A stretch of DNA of 64,000 bases from Pullilachnospira sp963929535 (GCA_963929535.1 CAWVIZ010000015.1:1-64000), one strand, 5' to 3'. Shown: positions 53,820 to 62,507, numbered from the stretch's first letter. Translations and numbers: made by a program. Notes: a model not told the origin generated them from the sequence alone.

Positions 53820-54365
53820 CTATATTGTTAGCCACATGACTCCAATCATAATCAAAACCGCAATGACGAGAAGAGCGACGATCAGGTAGGCAAGGCGCTG
53901 CTGAAAGTAACCCTTTTCCTCCTCCAGGCAGTAAAAGCTGGTAGGTTTGGCCGGATCGATAAAAAGCGTAAGCTCCGTTCCCACCTTTTTCCGGGCCTGT
54001 TCCTCCATTGCCGGGACATCGCCGATCTGTTCATAGGTCTCTCCCCGGTAGGTATACCGGTACACGGGATAATAGTAGAGTCCCAGCGTCGCCGTTTTCA
54101 CCCCCAGGGAAGCCATTTTCCCAACGGAGCCGCCTGCACCGCTGAGAAGATGAGCCACGGAAACAGCCCCCGCGGCCTTTGCCAGACGATACTTACTTTT
54201 GACATGATAGTTTACTGCGTCCACAATGGCCGCCCGGCATTCCGCCGTGCAGGCTCTCTTCTTCTCCGTCGTTTTTCTTTTCTTCCTGTAGAACAGCCAG
54301 ACGGAAACCAGAAGCGTGACAAGGCCGATGCCGCTCAGAACGAGAATTAGAATAAGATCTTCCAT
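53820..54365 (-). CDS. Membrane protein of DUF3592 type (2 of 3)
   Basis: 181 residues from ATG 54365 with GGGAGGG upstream (that site is the last codons of the kinase 2 gene). N-terminal helix ILILVLSGIGLVTLLVSVWL, a basic stretch RKKRKTTEKKRACT, a hydrophobic/Gly segment AKAAGAVSVAHLLSG, then YYYPVYRYTYRGETYEQIGD and GTELTLFIDPAKPTSFYCLE, and a C-terminal helix LIVALLVIAVLIMIGVMWL. Same plan as the neighbours at 53295 and 56733. Confidence 0.72.
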   Translation of the reverse strand: MEDLILILVLSGIGLVTLLVSVWLFYRKKRKTTEKKRACTAECRAAIVDAVNYHVKSKYRLAKAAGAVSVAHLLSGAGGSVGKMASLGVKTATLGLYYYPVYRYTYRGETYEQIGDVPAMEEQARKKVGTELTLFIDPAKPTSFYCLEEEKGYFQQRLAYLIVALLVIAVLIMIGVMWLTI

Positions 54366-54370
54366 GCTGG

Positions 54371-56668
54371 TTATCCCTCCCATGCACGGACGGACTCCAT
54401 GGCCTGTTGATACAAAGCGACAACCGCATCTTTGTTGGAGCTGTTGAACATGCAGCTAACAGCGTAACACTTGCCGTCGATCATGGCGGAGGCAACATTG
54501 AACGTAAATTCATTCATGGTCCAATCCATGCACAGCCATTCCACACCGCCCGACTGCGACGTGTATGTTTCACCTACGGAAACGCCTGCGCTAGACGCCA
54601 CGTCTCTCTGAAACTGCAAGACCTCCTCCGGGCTGCTCATTCCCAGCTGGCCGGCATTCCCTATTTCCACAATCCCGCTGTCCGGCGTAGCGCTCCCAAA
54701 GCCGGCTTCCATTGCCGCGTCCGTTGGGTAAATAACCAATTCGGCCGCCGCTCCGGCCTCTCCCAGGTTAACAGTCGTGTCCATCACGCGTCCTGCTGCC
54801 ACGGCATCGTCCACAATCACCTTGACGCCGCTCTTAGAGCCATAGTACATCTTGTACGTTGTCTCCGGCGCACCGTTGCTCTTAAAGGACTGGATAATGG
54901 AATGGATTTCCGCTTCGGCGGCTTTGTCCCCCTTGGGATAGTACGTGATGATGAAATAACAGCCGAAATCATACCCCTCCACCGCCATAATGACCACTTC
55001 GTTGGAGACGCCTTCGCTGTCGGTGACTTCAAGATAGATTTGATAGGCGCCTGCGCTTCCCACCTGATCGGGTCCGGCAGCAAGGATCTGATAATCCGAA
55101 ATCAGGTTGGCGACAATAGCTTCTCTCCGGGATTCCACATCGGCAAGGGAGTAGATGGGTCCGTCAATGTTCCAATAATAAATCATCATAATACCGCAGC
55201 CTTTAGCCTCATTGATAAAAATCGTCTCCTCCTCACCCCTCGTATAATCCGACGGGATCTCAATCGTAGCGTTGAGGATGCCAAGATCCTGCGCCACCAT
55301 TTCCGCTGGAGGTTCTGTAGTAGGCTCTGGGTCTGTTGTCGGTTCCGGGTCTGTTGTCGGTTCTGGGTCTGTTGTCGGTTCCGGATTACTCGTCTGCGGC
55401 TGGCTGATGACAGGCGTATTCCCACCACCGCCCCCTCCTGTCGGCCTTTTTTCCCCTCCGCCAGAAAGCGCGATAGGAAGGATAATACAAAGGGCGATCA
55501 ACGCCAGCAGCCCACCGCCGGAAACCCAGGCAACCACCGGATTGGCTTTCATATAGGAAAGGAACCGGGAGAACGCAGAGGGCTTTCCTGCCGCAGCACC
55601 CCCGCCGTTATAGGCGGGCTGCTGATAGGCAATCTGCCCGTAGCCTTCCTGCCTGTAAGCGGTAGCCTGGGTGCGCTGGCTGATACTGGCCGCCACCTGA
55701 TCCTGTACGGAAACGCGCCCGTTCAGTGCCCCGATGAATGCCTCCATATTGGGGAAACGATCCTCGGTTTTTACCGCCAACGCTTTCATGATGGCGTTTT
55801 CCACATTAGCCGGAATACGGAACCCCAGCTCCGACGGCCTTTTCATGGTATCCCCATGGATCCGTTCCACCGAATCTGGCGGAAGCTGCCCGGTAATGCA
55901 GCGGTACAGGGTAGCGCCCATGGCGTAAACATCCGTCCACGGTCCCTGATTGCCGTGGCTGGAATACTGTTCCTCCGGCGCGTAGCCATGTTTTAAGATG
56001 ACCGACACGCTCTTGCCGTCCCCCAGTGCGAACCGCGCCGCGCCGAAATCCAGCAGACGGCTTTCGCCTTTGGATGTGATATAGATATTGTCCGGGCTGA
56101 TGTCCCGGTGCAGGAGGTTCAGCGCATGCACCTGAACCAGCGCTTCCATGATCGGCTGCAGAATGGCAATCGCCTGGTTATAGGGGATCTTATCCCCGTT
56201 TTTTGCCAGGTAGGCTTTCAGGCTCATACCGTCTATGTACTCCATCACAAAGTATGCGGTGCCGTTCTCTTTGAAATAGTTCTGCACCGATACGATATGC
56301 GGGGTGTTTTGCAGCTTGGCAAGGATCTTCGCTTCATCCAAAAAGCGCTCCATACCGTACTGGTAATCCTCCTCCACCCGTCCGGTCAGCGCCACACTAT
56401 AGTGGTCCGGATGCCTTGTGGCCAGGGCGGAGGGCATATATTCTTTAATCGCAACCTTGATCTCCAGTGTCAGGTCGTATCCCAGATAGGTGATACCGAA
56501 CCCGCCAATGCCAAGCACCTTTCCCACCAGATATCTCCCGTTTAGGATCGTACCCAGGGGCAGCGCAAGATAGGGCTGCTCGTCGTTCTCATTAAATCCG
56601 CATCGGGGGCATGGAATCCCCGGTTCTTTTTCCGCGAAACAGCCATAACAAACACGTTCCGGATTCAT
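54371..56668 (-). CDS. Transmembrane Ser/Thr protein kinase with N-terminal zinc ribbon (paralogue 2)
   Basis: 765 residues. Zinc ribbon CYGCFAEKEPGIPCPRCGFN at 7-25. Kinase domain about 43-310: VLGIGGFGITYLG, KVAIKEYMPSA, HRDISPDNIYI, LLDFGAARFALG. A membrane helix VAWVSGGGLLALIALCIILP near 395. Then a repeated PEPTTD linker (NPEPTTDPEPTTDPEPTTD) and an extracellular domain of about 300 residues. High identity to the kinase at 50927 in the first 300 residues; the outer domains differ. A tandem duplication with change of the sensor domain is likely. Confidence 0.93.
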   Translation of the reverse strand: MNPERVCYGCFAEKEPGIPCPRCGFNENDEQPYLALPLGTILNGRYLVGKVLGIGGFGITYLGYDLTLEIKVAIKEYMPSALATRHPDHYSVALTGRVEEDYQYGMERFLDEAKILAKLQNTPHIVSVQNYFKENGTAYFVMEYIDGMSLKAYLAKNGDKIPYNQAIAILQPIMEALVQVHALNLLHRDISPDNIYITSKGESRLLDFGAARFALGDGKSVSVILKHGYAPEEQYSSHGNQGPWTDVYAMGATLYRCITGQLPPDSVERIHGDTMKRPSELGFRIPANVENAIMKALAVKTEDRFPNMEAFIGALNGRVSVQDQVAASISQRTQATAYRQEGYGQIAYQQPAYNGGGAAAGKPSAFSRFLSYMKANPVVAWVSGGGLLALIALCIILPIALSGGGEKRPTGGGGGGNTPVISQPQTSNPEPTTDPEPTTDPEPTTDPEPTTEPPAEMVAQDLGILNATIEIPSDYTRGEEETIFINEAKGCGIMMIYYWNIDGPIYSLADVESRREAIVANLISDYQILAAGPDQVGSAGAYQIYLEVTDSEGVSNEVVIMAVEGYDFGCYFIITYYPKGDKAAEAEIHSIIQSFKSNGAPETTYKMYYGSKSGVKVIVDDAVAAGRVMDTTVNLGEAGAAAELVIYPTDAAMEAGFGSATPDSGIVEIGNAGQLGMSSPEEVLQFQRDVASSAGVSVGETYTSQSGGVEWLCMDWTMNEFTFNVASAMIDGKCYAVSCMFNSSNKDAVVALYQQAMESVRAWEG

Positions 56669-56732
56669 TCTCCCACCTCCTCAAGCAATGTATTTTAAGT
56701 ATAAAACGATGTATTTTGATAGCAAAATACAG

Positions 56733-57248
56733 TCACTCCTTCCGATTTTTGGACCAGGCATCGTAACACAGATCACCCAGCAGGAGCAATCCCAGCGCCA
56801 CCAGAAACCCGATCCACCCGCCCCAGCCCACTAAAGGAAAAAGTGCAAAGGCAACTCCCAGCACAGACCAGATAAGGGCGCTGATTACACGTTCCCTATT
56901 CTCAGAGGGGCAGGAAAAGTACCGGGGATTCTTTTCATCCACAAAGAGCACCTCATAACTACCGACTTTGATTTCGTCCTTTTTGGAATACTCTACCCGG
57001 GATACTACCCGATACTCCTGTCCATCCAATGTGTACTGGTAGACCGGATGGTATTTATAGTTGGTAATGAAGAAATCGCTGAAAGCGTTGTCTCTCCAGC
57101 TGACGTCCACATCGCAGATGACGGCGTTCACTCTTCTCCGGCAGCGACGCTTTGACCGTACAGTCCGACAGAATGCCAAAATGATTCCGAAGAGAAACAA
57201 ACATACTCCAAAGAACATAATATCCCCCATCGCGTCCGTTGCATTCAT
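56733..57248 (-). CDS. Membrane protein of DUF3592 type (3 of 3)
   Basis: 171 residues. N-terminal helix IMFFGVCLFLFGIILAFC, a basic segment RSKRRCRRRVNAVICDVDVS, then YKYHPVYQYTLDGQEYRVVS and SYEVLFVDEKNPRYFSCPSE, and two C-terminal helices (ALIWSVLGVAFALFPLVGWG, GFLVALGLLLLGDLC). Its ATG overlaps the stop of the upstream 108-residue gene by 4 nt. Confidence 0.72.
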   Translation of the reverse strand: MNATDAMGDIMFFGVCLFLFGIILAFCRTVRSKRRCRRRVNAVICDVDVSWRDNAFSDFFITNYKYHPVYQYTLDGQEYRVVSRVEYSKKDEIKVGSYEVLFVDEKNPRYFSCPSENRERVISALIWSVLGVAFALFPLVGWGGWIGFLVALGLLLLGDLCYDAWSKNRKE

Positions 57249-57571
57249 GCTCCAAACGATTTTATCTCAGCTATGACAAAGAGTTCCTCCGATACCTGCC
57301 GCACCCGGTCGACATGCCGCAAGAGCAGCGCCTCCAGCCATTTTTCTGCATTGGCCGCTTTTAGAAATTCAATCTGTACTTCCAGGGGTTCAATGTAGAA
57401 CTCACCTGCATACGCCAGCGCCCCTTCACCTTCCGACAGCGCCGGGAACTCGTGGAGTTCTTTCATTTCACCGTCTGCAGTCAGGTGGAAGACAGCCGCC
57501 AGTTCCCGGCCGGCGGCGTCCTCTCCCCACGCTTCCTGGATTCTTCCGTTTTTTAAACAATACCCTGCCAT
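57245..57571 (-). CDS. Protein of unknown function, 108 residues
   Basis: Starts 6 bp after the protease-FHA gene ends. An alpha/beta protein: MAGYCLKNGRIQEAWGEDAA, then FHLTADGEMKELHEFPALSE, then GEFYIEPLEVQIEFLKAANA and VRQVSEELFVIAEIKSFGA. No motif recognised. Its position in the phosphosignalling operon is its only clue. Confidence 0.65.
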   Translation of the reverse strand: MAGYCLKNGRIQEAWGEDAAGRELAAVFHLTADGEMKELHEFPALSEGEGALAYAGEFYIEPLEVQIEFLKAANAEKWLEALLLRHVDRVRQVSEELFVIAEIKSFGA

Positions 57572-57577
57572 AACGGG

Positions 57578-58903
57578 TTACTCCTTGCTCACCACAAACC
57601 GGTTGGCGTTGTCGCACAGGTAGAATGTGTCCCCGATCGACAATTTTTCCGCCACATTCGCCGTCAGCTTTTTGCCGTTGCCCAGGAACGTGCCGTAGGA
57701 CGATCCCAGATCGGTGATGATAAAGCAGTCTTCATTCGGGTCGTAGACTACCTGGCAGTGCCGCCCGCTGATACCCGGCGTGTTTTTATCGAATACGATG
57801 TTACAGGTTGCCGGGTCTCGGCCGATGACCACCTTGCCCTTTAACAGGTCAAAGCTCTGGCCAGAGTATTTTCCTGTCACGCCGCGCAGCACAGCCCGTT
57901 TTTCCACAGGGCCGCGGCCGCCTCTTGCAGGCGCTTTTCCAGATCCCATACCTGCGGCAGCGCCGGCAGGTGCCGGAGCCCCCTGTCCGCCCTTCTGGGA
58001 CGTTACCAGCAGGATGATGCCGCCGATGAGCGCCAGCACGCCGATGGGCAGGAACACATAGGCAAACCAGGGCTGAGTCCAGGAGAGTCCGCCGCCTGCC
58101 ATGGTGTATTCGATTCTTTCGCTGTCCAGAGCTTTGATTAATTCCGCAGAGGTAATGGCAAAGTTTACGCCTTCGCTCTTGCCCTGCTCATCCACTGCGC
58201 CGGAAGCGTTGATTCCAATCAAATTTCCCCGTTCATCTACCAACGGGCCGCCGGAATTGCCGTGATTGATATATACATCCATCTGAAACGCGTCGTAGCT
58301 GCTCCATGCCGGCTTAGTGCGCTTGCTGATGATCCCCTTGGTCAGTGTAATGTCATCCTCGTCGTAGGTGTTGAATTGCTGGCTTTGGCTTGCCACGCCC
58401 GGATACCCCAGCGCGAAAGCGGTGTCGCCGACAGCAACATCATCTGCGTCCCTGATGGGAATGGCTTCTCGTTTATCCGTCTTTGACGGCAATCTGATAA
58501 TCGCAATATCCTTCTCATTGGAAGCAGAATAATAGACCACCTCCGCTGTAACATAATCATTTTCCGCTGCAGAGAAGTATACCTGCACGCCTGCCGAAGA
58601 TACTTGCTCCGCATATACTTTTGGACCCATATAGCCGTATTCCACCACATGGCCGTTGGTCACAATATATTCCACCGGTTCGCCGGGTTTCCCGATGGCA
58701 AAGCCGGTACCCATGGAACTGGCGGACTGGCCATCAGTAAGCTGAAGATATGAGTACACCATGACGACGCTCTTGCGCGCCTCATAGGGGTCCGTACCGC
58801 CCCCGCCTACCAAGCCCAATACGCCGAACACGCCGGCGGCCAGGCCAATAACCAGCAGCAGGATGGCAACAACCTGCTTGCTCGATGACTTTTTCGCTTC
58901 CAT
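57578..58903 (-). CDS. HtrA-like serine protease with cytosolic FHA domain
   Basis: 441 residues. A membrane helix VVAILLLVIGLAAGVFGVLG near residues 10-30, then a trypsin-like domain: His in YIVTNGHVVEYGY, Asp in EKDIAIIRLPSKT, Ser in INHGNSGGPLVDERGNLIGI. A second helix WFAYVFLPIGVLALIGGIIL near 260-280 brings the chain back, and a Gly/Ala-rich linker leads to an FHA domain at 340-435: VIGRDPATCNIVF, ISGRHCQVVYD, ITDLGSSYGTFLG. So the protease faces outside and the phosphothreonine reader inside. Overlaps the phosphatase gene by 1 nt. Fits a role in turning a phosphorylation signal into protein cleavage outside, or the reverse. Confidence 0.92.
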   Translation of the reverse strand: MEAKKSSSKQVVAILLLVIGLAAGVFGVLGLVGGGGTDPYEARKSVVMVYSYLQLTDGQSASSMGTGFAIGKPGEPVEYIVTNGHVVEYGYMGPKVYAEQVSSAGVQVYFSAAENDYVTAEVVYYSASNEKDIAIIRLPSKTDKREAIPIRDADDVAVGDTAFALGYPGVASQSQQFNTYDEDDITLTKGIISKRTKPAWSSYDAFQMDVYINHGNSGGPLVDERGNLIGINASGAVDEQGKSEGVNFAITSAELIKALDSERIEYTMAGGGLSWTQPWFAYVFLPIGVLALIGGIILLVTSQKGGQGAPAPAGAAAGMGSGKAPARGGRGPVEKRAVLRGVTGKYSGQSFDLLKGKVVIGRDPATCNIVFDKNTPGISGRHCQVVYDPNEDCFIITDLGSSYGTFLGNGKKLTANVAEKLSIGDTFYLCDNANRFVVSKE

Positions 58904-59835
58904 TATGATTCCTCCTCATTTTTCCCATGGTATTTCAATGCGATTGCCGTATAGTTATCCTGGCCCGGCTTTCCGGCGGCCAGGATTTCCTCCTCCAGCT
59001 TGTCGCAGCACGCCTGGGAAGAGAGCGCCATGGCTTCCCGAATCTGCTTCAAGGTCAGTGTATCGCTGACGCCGTCCGAGCAGAGCAGCAGCGCGTCCTC
59101 CGGCTGGAGAAGAAAGGGCATACGGGTATAGTCGCATGTTACTTCTTCTTTTCCTATGTACTCCGAAAGGGCTCCCGCCTGAGGATCTTGAAACGCTTCC
59201 TCCACGGGGAACGCCCCGTCCAGTGCCCTCAAAATCAAATCGTTCTTAAATTCCTGCCGGGCATTTAACCCATAGAGTTTGTTTTCCCTGAGCAGGAACA
59301 AATCGCTGTCGCCTACGCACCAGAAAGAGAGGCGATTCTCTTTGAGCAGGGCAGCCACCAGGGTAGTTCCCCCGTGCCCGCGAAACTGCTGATAGACTCT
59401 GGCGCTTCGCTGGTATACCCAGCCGGGCACATCGCTGTCATCTGTCCAGGGAAAGATTCCCACCAGCTGGGAGGCGGTTTCCGCAGCGATCATGCCGCCC
59501 TCCGCCATACCGCCCATGCCGTCGCACAGCACAGCAAGCAGCCCGTCTTCCTCATAACGATCCATGCGGGAGATGCCGAAAGCGTCCTGCTGTTCTTCCC
59601 GGCTGCCAACGCCCTGTAGGTTGGCAAGCTCCAGTTCCGGCAGCGGTTCCGGACGTTCCGTAATCGGTTCTTCCACCGCCTGATCACCCCGCTTCTTTTT
59701 CTTCTTCCGCCGTATCAGGAAAAAGGCGAGAATCAGCGCCAATAGAAGCGCTGCGCCCGCCGCAACTGCCATCCAGACGCGGATGACGGTATCCGGAAAC
59801 AGCGGCTGGTTTAACCATGAAAGTACACGCTCCAT
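58903..59835 (-). CDS. Membrane-anchored PP2C-type protein phosphatase
   Basis: 310 residues. An N-terminal helix VWMAVAAGAALLLALILAFF (about 18-40) and a KKKKK stretch, then a PP2C domain: LANLQGVGSREEQQDAFGIS, AVLCDGMGGMAEGGMIAAET (metal Asp), VALLKENRLSFWCVGDSDLF, LCSDGVSDTLT and GQDNYTAIALKY. Reverses Ser/Thr phosphorylation by the kinases of the same operon. Starts 3 bp after the stop of the FHA gene. Confidence 0.94.
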   Translation of the reverse strand: MERVLSWLNQPLFPDTVIRVWMAVAAGAALLLALILAFFLIRRKKKKKRGDQAVEEPITERPEPLPELELANLQGVGSREEQQDAFGISRMDRYEEDGLLAVLCDGMGGMAEGGMIAAETASQLVGIFPWTDDSDVPGWVYQRSARVYQQFRGHGGTTLVAALLKENRLSFWCVGDSDLFLLRENKLYGLNARQEFKNDLILRALDGAFPVEEAFQDPQAGALSEYIGKEEVTCDYTRMPFLLQPEDALLLCSDGVSDTLTLKQIREAMALSSQACCDKLEEEILAAGKPGQDNYTAIALKYHGKNEEES

Positions 59836-59838
59836 CCT

Positions 59839-60378
59839 TTACTCCTCATTCCACTGGAATTGCTCGCCGCACAGGGGAAGGAAGAGAAGCTGGCTCTTTC
59901 CCACCTCGATCACATCGTAGGCTTTTAAGGGGCGTACCATTTCCACCTGTTCGTCGTTGCAGTAGGTGATGCCCCTGCCCTGGCCGGGAGAAAGGGAGAA
60001 GCTGTTATGCTTGGCGTCATAGGTCACCAATGCATGGCTTTCTCTGGACACGGTATCGTCATCCGCCAGAGCCACGTCCATCGCCGCCGCCCTTCCTATG
60101 AAGTTTCTGCCTGCTACCAGCTTATAATCTGCGCCGCGATGGGGACCGGAAACACAGACCAAGAATCCTACTGCAGGATCAATACCGATCTTCTTTTTAA
60201 TAATGCCCACCGTCTTGCCTCTGTCTGCTTCCGGCGCAGCGCCGCCCGGCACAGCAGCCACGGTCTTCCCTACCGTTCCGGCCGCAACCGTCTTGCCGAC
60301 CCCGGCGCCCTCCTGGCAGTAGGGGCAGCTATCGAATCTGGATTCATCGTAAAAATGGCCATTGTCACACTGTCTCAT
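59839..60378 (-). CDS. FHA-domain protein with N-terminal zinc-ribbon-like motif
   Basis: 179 residues with AGGAGG before ATG. N-terminus MRQCDNGHFYDESRFDSCPY with Cys pairs (C-x-x-G-H, CPYC), a linker with TVAAGTVGKTVAAVPGG (candidate Thr phosphorylation sites), then an FHA domain with FIGRAAAMDVALADDDTVSR and ESHALVTYD, and GITYCNDEQVE. First gene of the long minus-strand set; the shared-type promoter lies just upstream. Cytosolic reader of phosphothreonine. Confidence 0.9.
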   Translation of the reverse strand: MRQCDNGHFYDESRFDSCPYCQEGAGVGKTVAAGTVGKTVAAVPGGAAPEADRGKTVGIIKKKIGIDPAVGFLVCVSGPHRGADYKLVAGRNFIGRAAAMDVALADDDTVSRESHALVTYDAKHNSFSLSPGQGRGITYCNDEQVEMVRPLKAYDVIEVGKSQLLFLPLCGEQFQWNEE

Positions 60379-60447
60379 AATTGTTTTCCTCCTGAAATGA
60401 AATCATTAAGGATTATCCAAAACCATCCTTGGTTTTTTGCTGTTCTT

Positions 60448-60525
60448 ACTGTAGCGCCTTTTTCGGGATTTGTGCAGGTCGCTTTAGCGCCAATTTCCCA
60501 AAAATTATGTGGCGCACCTGCGCCA
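60448..60525 (-). promoter_or_regulatory. Shared-type promoter 1 (in front of the FHA/phosphatase/kinase operon)
   Basis: On the minus strand: palindrome TGGCGCAGGTGCGCCA (60510-60525), 33 bp, then TGCACA as -35 (60471-60476), 17 bp, TACAGT as -10 (60448-60453). The 17 bases abutting the -35 read TTGGCGCTAAAGCGACC. The same design is found at 61173-61250 and 61410-61486. Confidence 0.75.
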
Positions 60526-60562
60526 ATCCGCATTTTTCGCAGAAATCATGGGGAAATACCGC

Positions 60563-61072
60563 TTATCTCATCAGATCCTGATAGTCTGGGTCTGCTGTCC
60601 GAATCCCCCACACCAGTTCCCAAAGCTTTTCATCTCCGGAAAGGACATAGCACCTGCCATCCACCCCTTCGAACCGGCGTTTATCAAACCAGAAACTGTA
60701 GGTATCCCCTTGCGCCGTCACAAATGTAAGCCCCCGGGTATCTGTAGAGACGATGGGTGACTCGGATTCCACCGACACATCCCGCAGCGCCTGCAAGACC
60801 CCGGCGATCACCGTTTCGTCCCTTGTCTCGTAGTCCGCCGCCGTCTCTGTCCAATGGTGAAAGATCAGTTCCACCGGCAGTTCCTCATGGGGCAGCTCCA
60901 AAAGCTCCCGCTGCCTTTCGGTACAGTAAGCAAAAAGGGAGTCCCCTTGGTATGCCGGGGACGAAGTCTCTGTCGGGGACGAAGTTTCTGCCGGAAGCGC
61001 AGGATCTGATGCTGCACACCCCACCAGCAAACAGATGGCTGCCAGAAGTGCCGCTGCCCCTCTTTTTTTCAT
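60563..61072 (-). CDS. Lipoprotein of unknown function, first copy
   Basis: 169 residues. Signal GAAALLAAICLLVGC with the lipobox Cys at residue 19, a Ser/Thr/Pro linker, then SLFAYCTERQRELLELPHEE, VELIFHHWTETAADYETRDE, LTFVTAQGDTYSFWFDKRRF. A related protein begins at 63868 (SLRAYCTESQQEFLDRSQEE). It has its own promoter of the shared type. An outside-facing small domain; may be a ligand or sensor partner of the kinases. Confidence 0.8.
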   Translation of the reverse strand: MKKRGAAALLAAICLLVGCAASDPALPAETSSPTETSSPAYQGDSLFAYCTERQRELLELPHEELPVELIFHHWTETAADYETRDETVIAGVLQALRDVSVESESPIVSTDTRGLTFVTAQGDTYSFWFDKRRFEGVDGRCYVLSGDEKLWELVWGIRTADPDYQDLMR

Positions 61073-61172
61073 TCGTGCCTCCTTTCTTCTGTCCTGGTCT
61101 CATGAATCGCTTTGCTGCTCGGCCTGTAACGCCAAAGGCGATCCAAACTCTTTTTTGTCCTTTTATGGTTTT

Positions 61173-61250
61173 ACTGTATCGTTTTTTTAAGGATCTGTGC
61201 AGGCCGCTTTCGCGCCAATTTATCAAAAAACGCATGGCGCACCTGCGCCA
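61173..61250 (-). promoter_or_regulatory. Shared-type promoter 2 (in front of the lipoprotein gene)
   Basis: Minus strand: TGGCGCAGGTGCGCCA (61235-61250), 33 bp, TGCACA (61196-61201), 17 bp, TACAGT (61173-61178). The sequence abutting the -35 is TTGGCGCGAAAGCGGCC. Similarity to promoter 1 extends over about 100 bp. Confidence 0.75.
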
Positions 61251-61409
61251 ATCTATTTTTTGTGTGAAAATTCAAAAACACCTTGATTGTGCAAAAGGGA
61301 TTGCCGATCATGACAGCGGCCTGTTACATCCTGTAAACTTAAGAAGTGTTACACTCTATACAGGGTGGATGGCCTCGATTTTCCGGCTCCAAAGCTTCGT
61401 TTCTCAAAA

Positions 61410-61486
61410 TGGCGCAGGTGCGCCACAGTGTTTTTTTAGTTTGGCGCTAAAGCGGCCTATCAAAAACACCGGCTTCCTGCTATGAT
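61410..61486 (+). promoter_or_regulatory. Shared-type promoter 3 (in front of the polytopic membrane protein)
   Basis: Plus strand: TGGCGCAGGTGCGCCA (61410-61425), 32 bp, TATCAA (61458-61463), 17 bp, TATGAT (61481-61486). The bases before the -35 are TTGGCGCTAAAGCGGCC. It diverges from promoter 2, so both regulatory blocks lie in one 410-bp intergenic region. Confidence 0.75.
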
Positions 61487-61591
61487 AAAAAACGAAAAGT
61501 TCGCATGATGGAAGGTCGGCCAAGACACAGAATGTCCAAAAAGCTTCAGCTGGCCTTTTCGGAACGCAGGATCAGAAAGGGGATATATCGT

Positions 61592-62107
61592 ATGTATGCA
61601 AGGTTAAGGCCGTACCATCTCATTGGCGCCATCGGGGGGTTCCTCACTGTTCTCACCGCTATTATCAGCTTGGCAGTTTCCACATCGTACTACATAAGCG
61701 CGGAATGGGTCATTATTGTAAACATGCTGCTCATTGGCTCCAACGGGTTAATCGCAACTTATTTCTTTGGCGCGTTCAGCGCTTCCCGTGACAGCCTCAT
61801 CAAAGTAGGCAGCCTGATCGCGGGGATAGGTCTTGGTTTTAATGTCCTGATCTCAATTCTCCAGATGGCGGGTGTGTATGTTTTTGTTCTGGCCCTTCTT
61901 GGGGCTCTCGTTATGATGGCAGGGGTTGTGATCGCCTGTATCAAATTCATTATGCTCTTCCAGAGAGACGCTTTTGTCGTGGTGTTCTGCGTGTTTATTT
62001 TCCTGGGGCTTCTGCTGTCTTTATTCTGGACGTGGGCAAGCCTGATAAGCGGCGCTGGGCTGGGCGCCCTGCTGATTTATTTTTACGTCCACAATATCAC
62101 CTACTAG
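61592..62107 (+). CDS. Polytopic membrane protein of unknown function
   Basis: 171 residues from ATG 61592 with AAAGGGG upstream; earlier in-frame ATGs (61505, 61532) lack a ribosome binding site and would add a basic polar leader. Five to six hydrophobic segments: LIGAIGGFLTVLTAIISLAV, WVIIVNMLLIGSNGLIATYF, SLIAGIGLGFNVLISILQMA, VYVFVLALLGALVMMAGVVI, AFVVVFCVFIFLGLLLSLFW, SGAGLGALLIYFYV. No family recognised. Shares the operator design of the signalling operon. Confidence 0.7.
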   Translation: MYARLRPYHLIGAIGGFLTVLTAIISLAVSTSYYISAEWVIIVNMLLIGSNGLIATYFFGAFSASRDSLIKVGSLIAGIGLGFNVLISILQMAGVYVFVLALLGALVMMAGVVIACIKFIMLFQRDAFVVVFCVFIFLGLLLSLFWTWASLISGAGLGALLIYFYVHNITY

Positions 62108-62332
62108 ACAGCTTCTCTCATTCAGGATATTTCCTTGTTTACCGCAGCTACACCGTGTGGCCGCGGTAAAACGGCATGTGCGGGCGCAAAAAACCGGTAG
62201 TTCCCGGATGCGGAACGCAGCTCCAAAAATATACGGTTTTATCCAGGAGAATCCCTGGTTTAGGTCAAACAGGAAGGATTGTATATTCCGCAAAAACGTC
62301 AGCGAAAAAAGTCTCTAACCGACCGAAATCGT

Positions 62333-62361
62333 TGAAAATCCATGCCGTTTATAGTATAATA
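62333..62361 (+). promoter_or_regulatory. Consensus sigma-A promoter in front of the LuxR-type gene
   Basis: TTGAAA (62333-62338), 17 bp, TATAAT (62356-62361). No copy of the shared operator is present, so the regulator gene appears not to be under its own site. The stretch 62108-62332 holds no supported gene. Confidence 0.75.
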
Positions 62362-62507
62362 GTTTATAACTGTACCATTGCGGAGAAAGGGGGTGGAATG
62401 GGACGTATGGTATAATAAAGAAAAGCTTCACAAATCCAAAATCCATTTATGCGATTCTGCTGCTTGGTATTTTTACTTTTCTATTTCTTGGCGCCGAGTA
62501 CCTATAT

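Noticed and set aside
54407..55996. 529-residue open frame on the + strand
   Set aside because: Antisense to kinase 2; the apparent repeats are the reverse of the PEPTTD linker.
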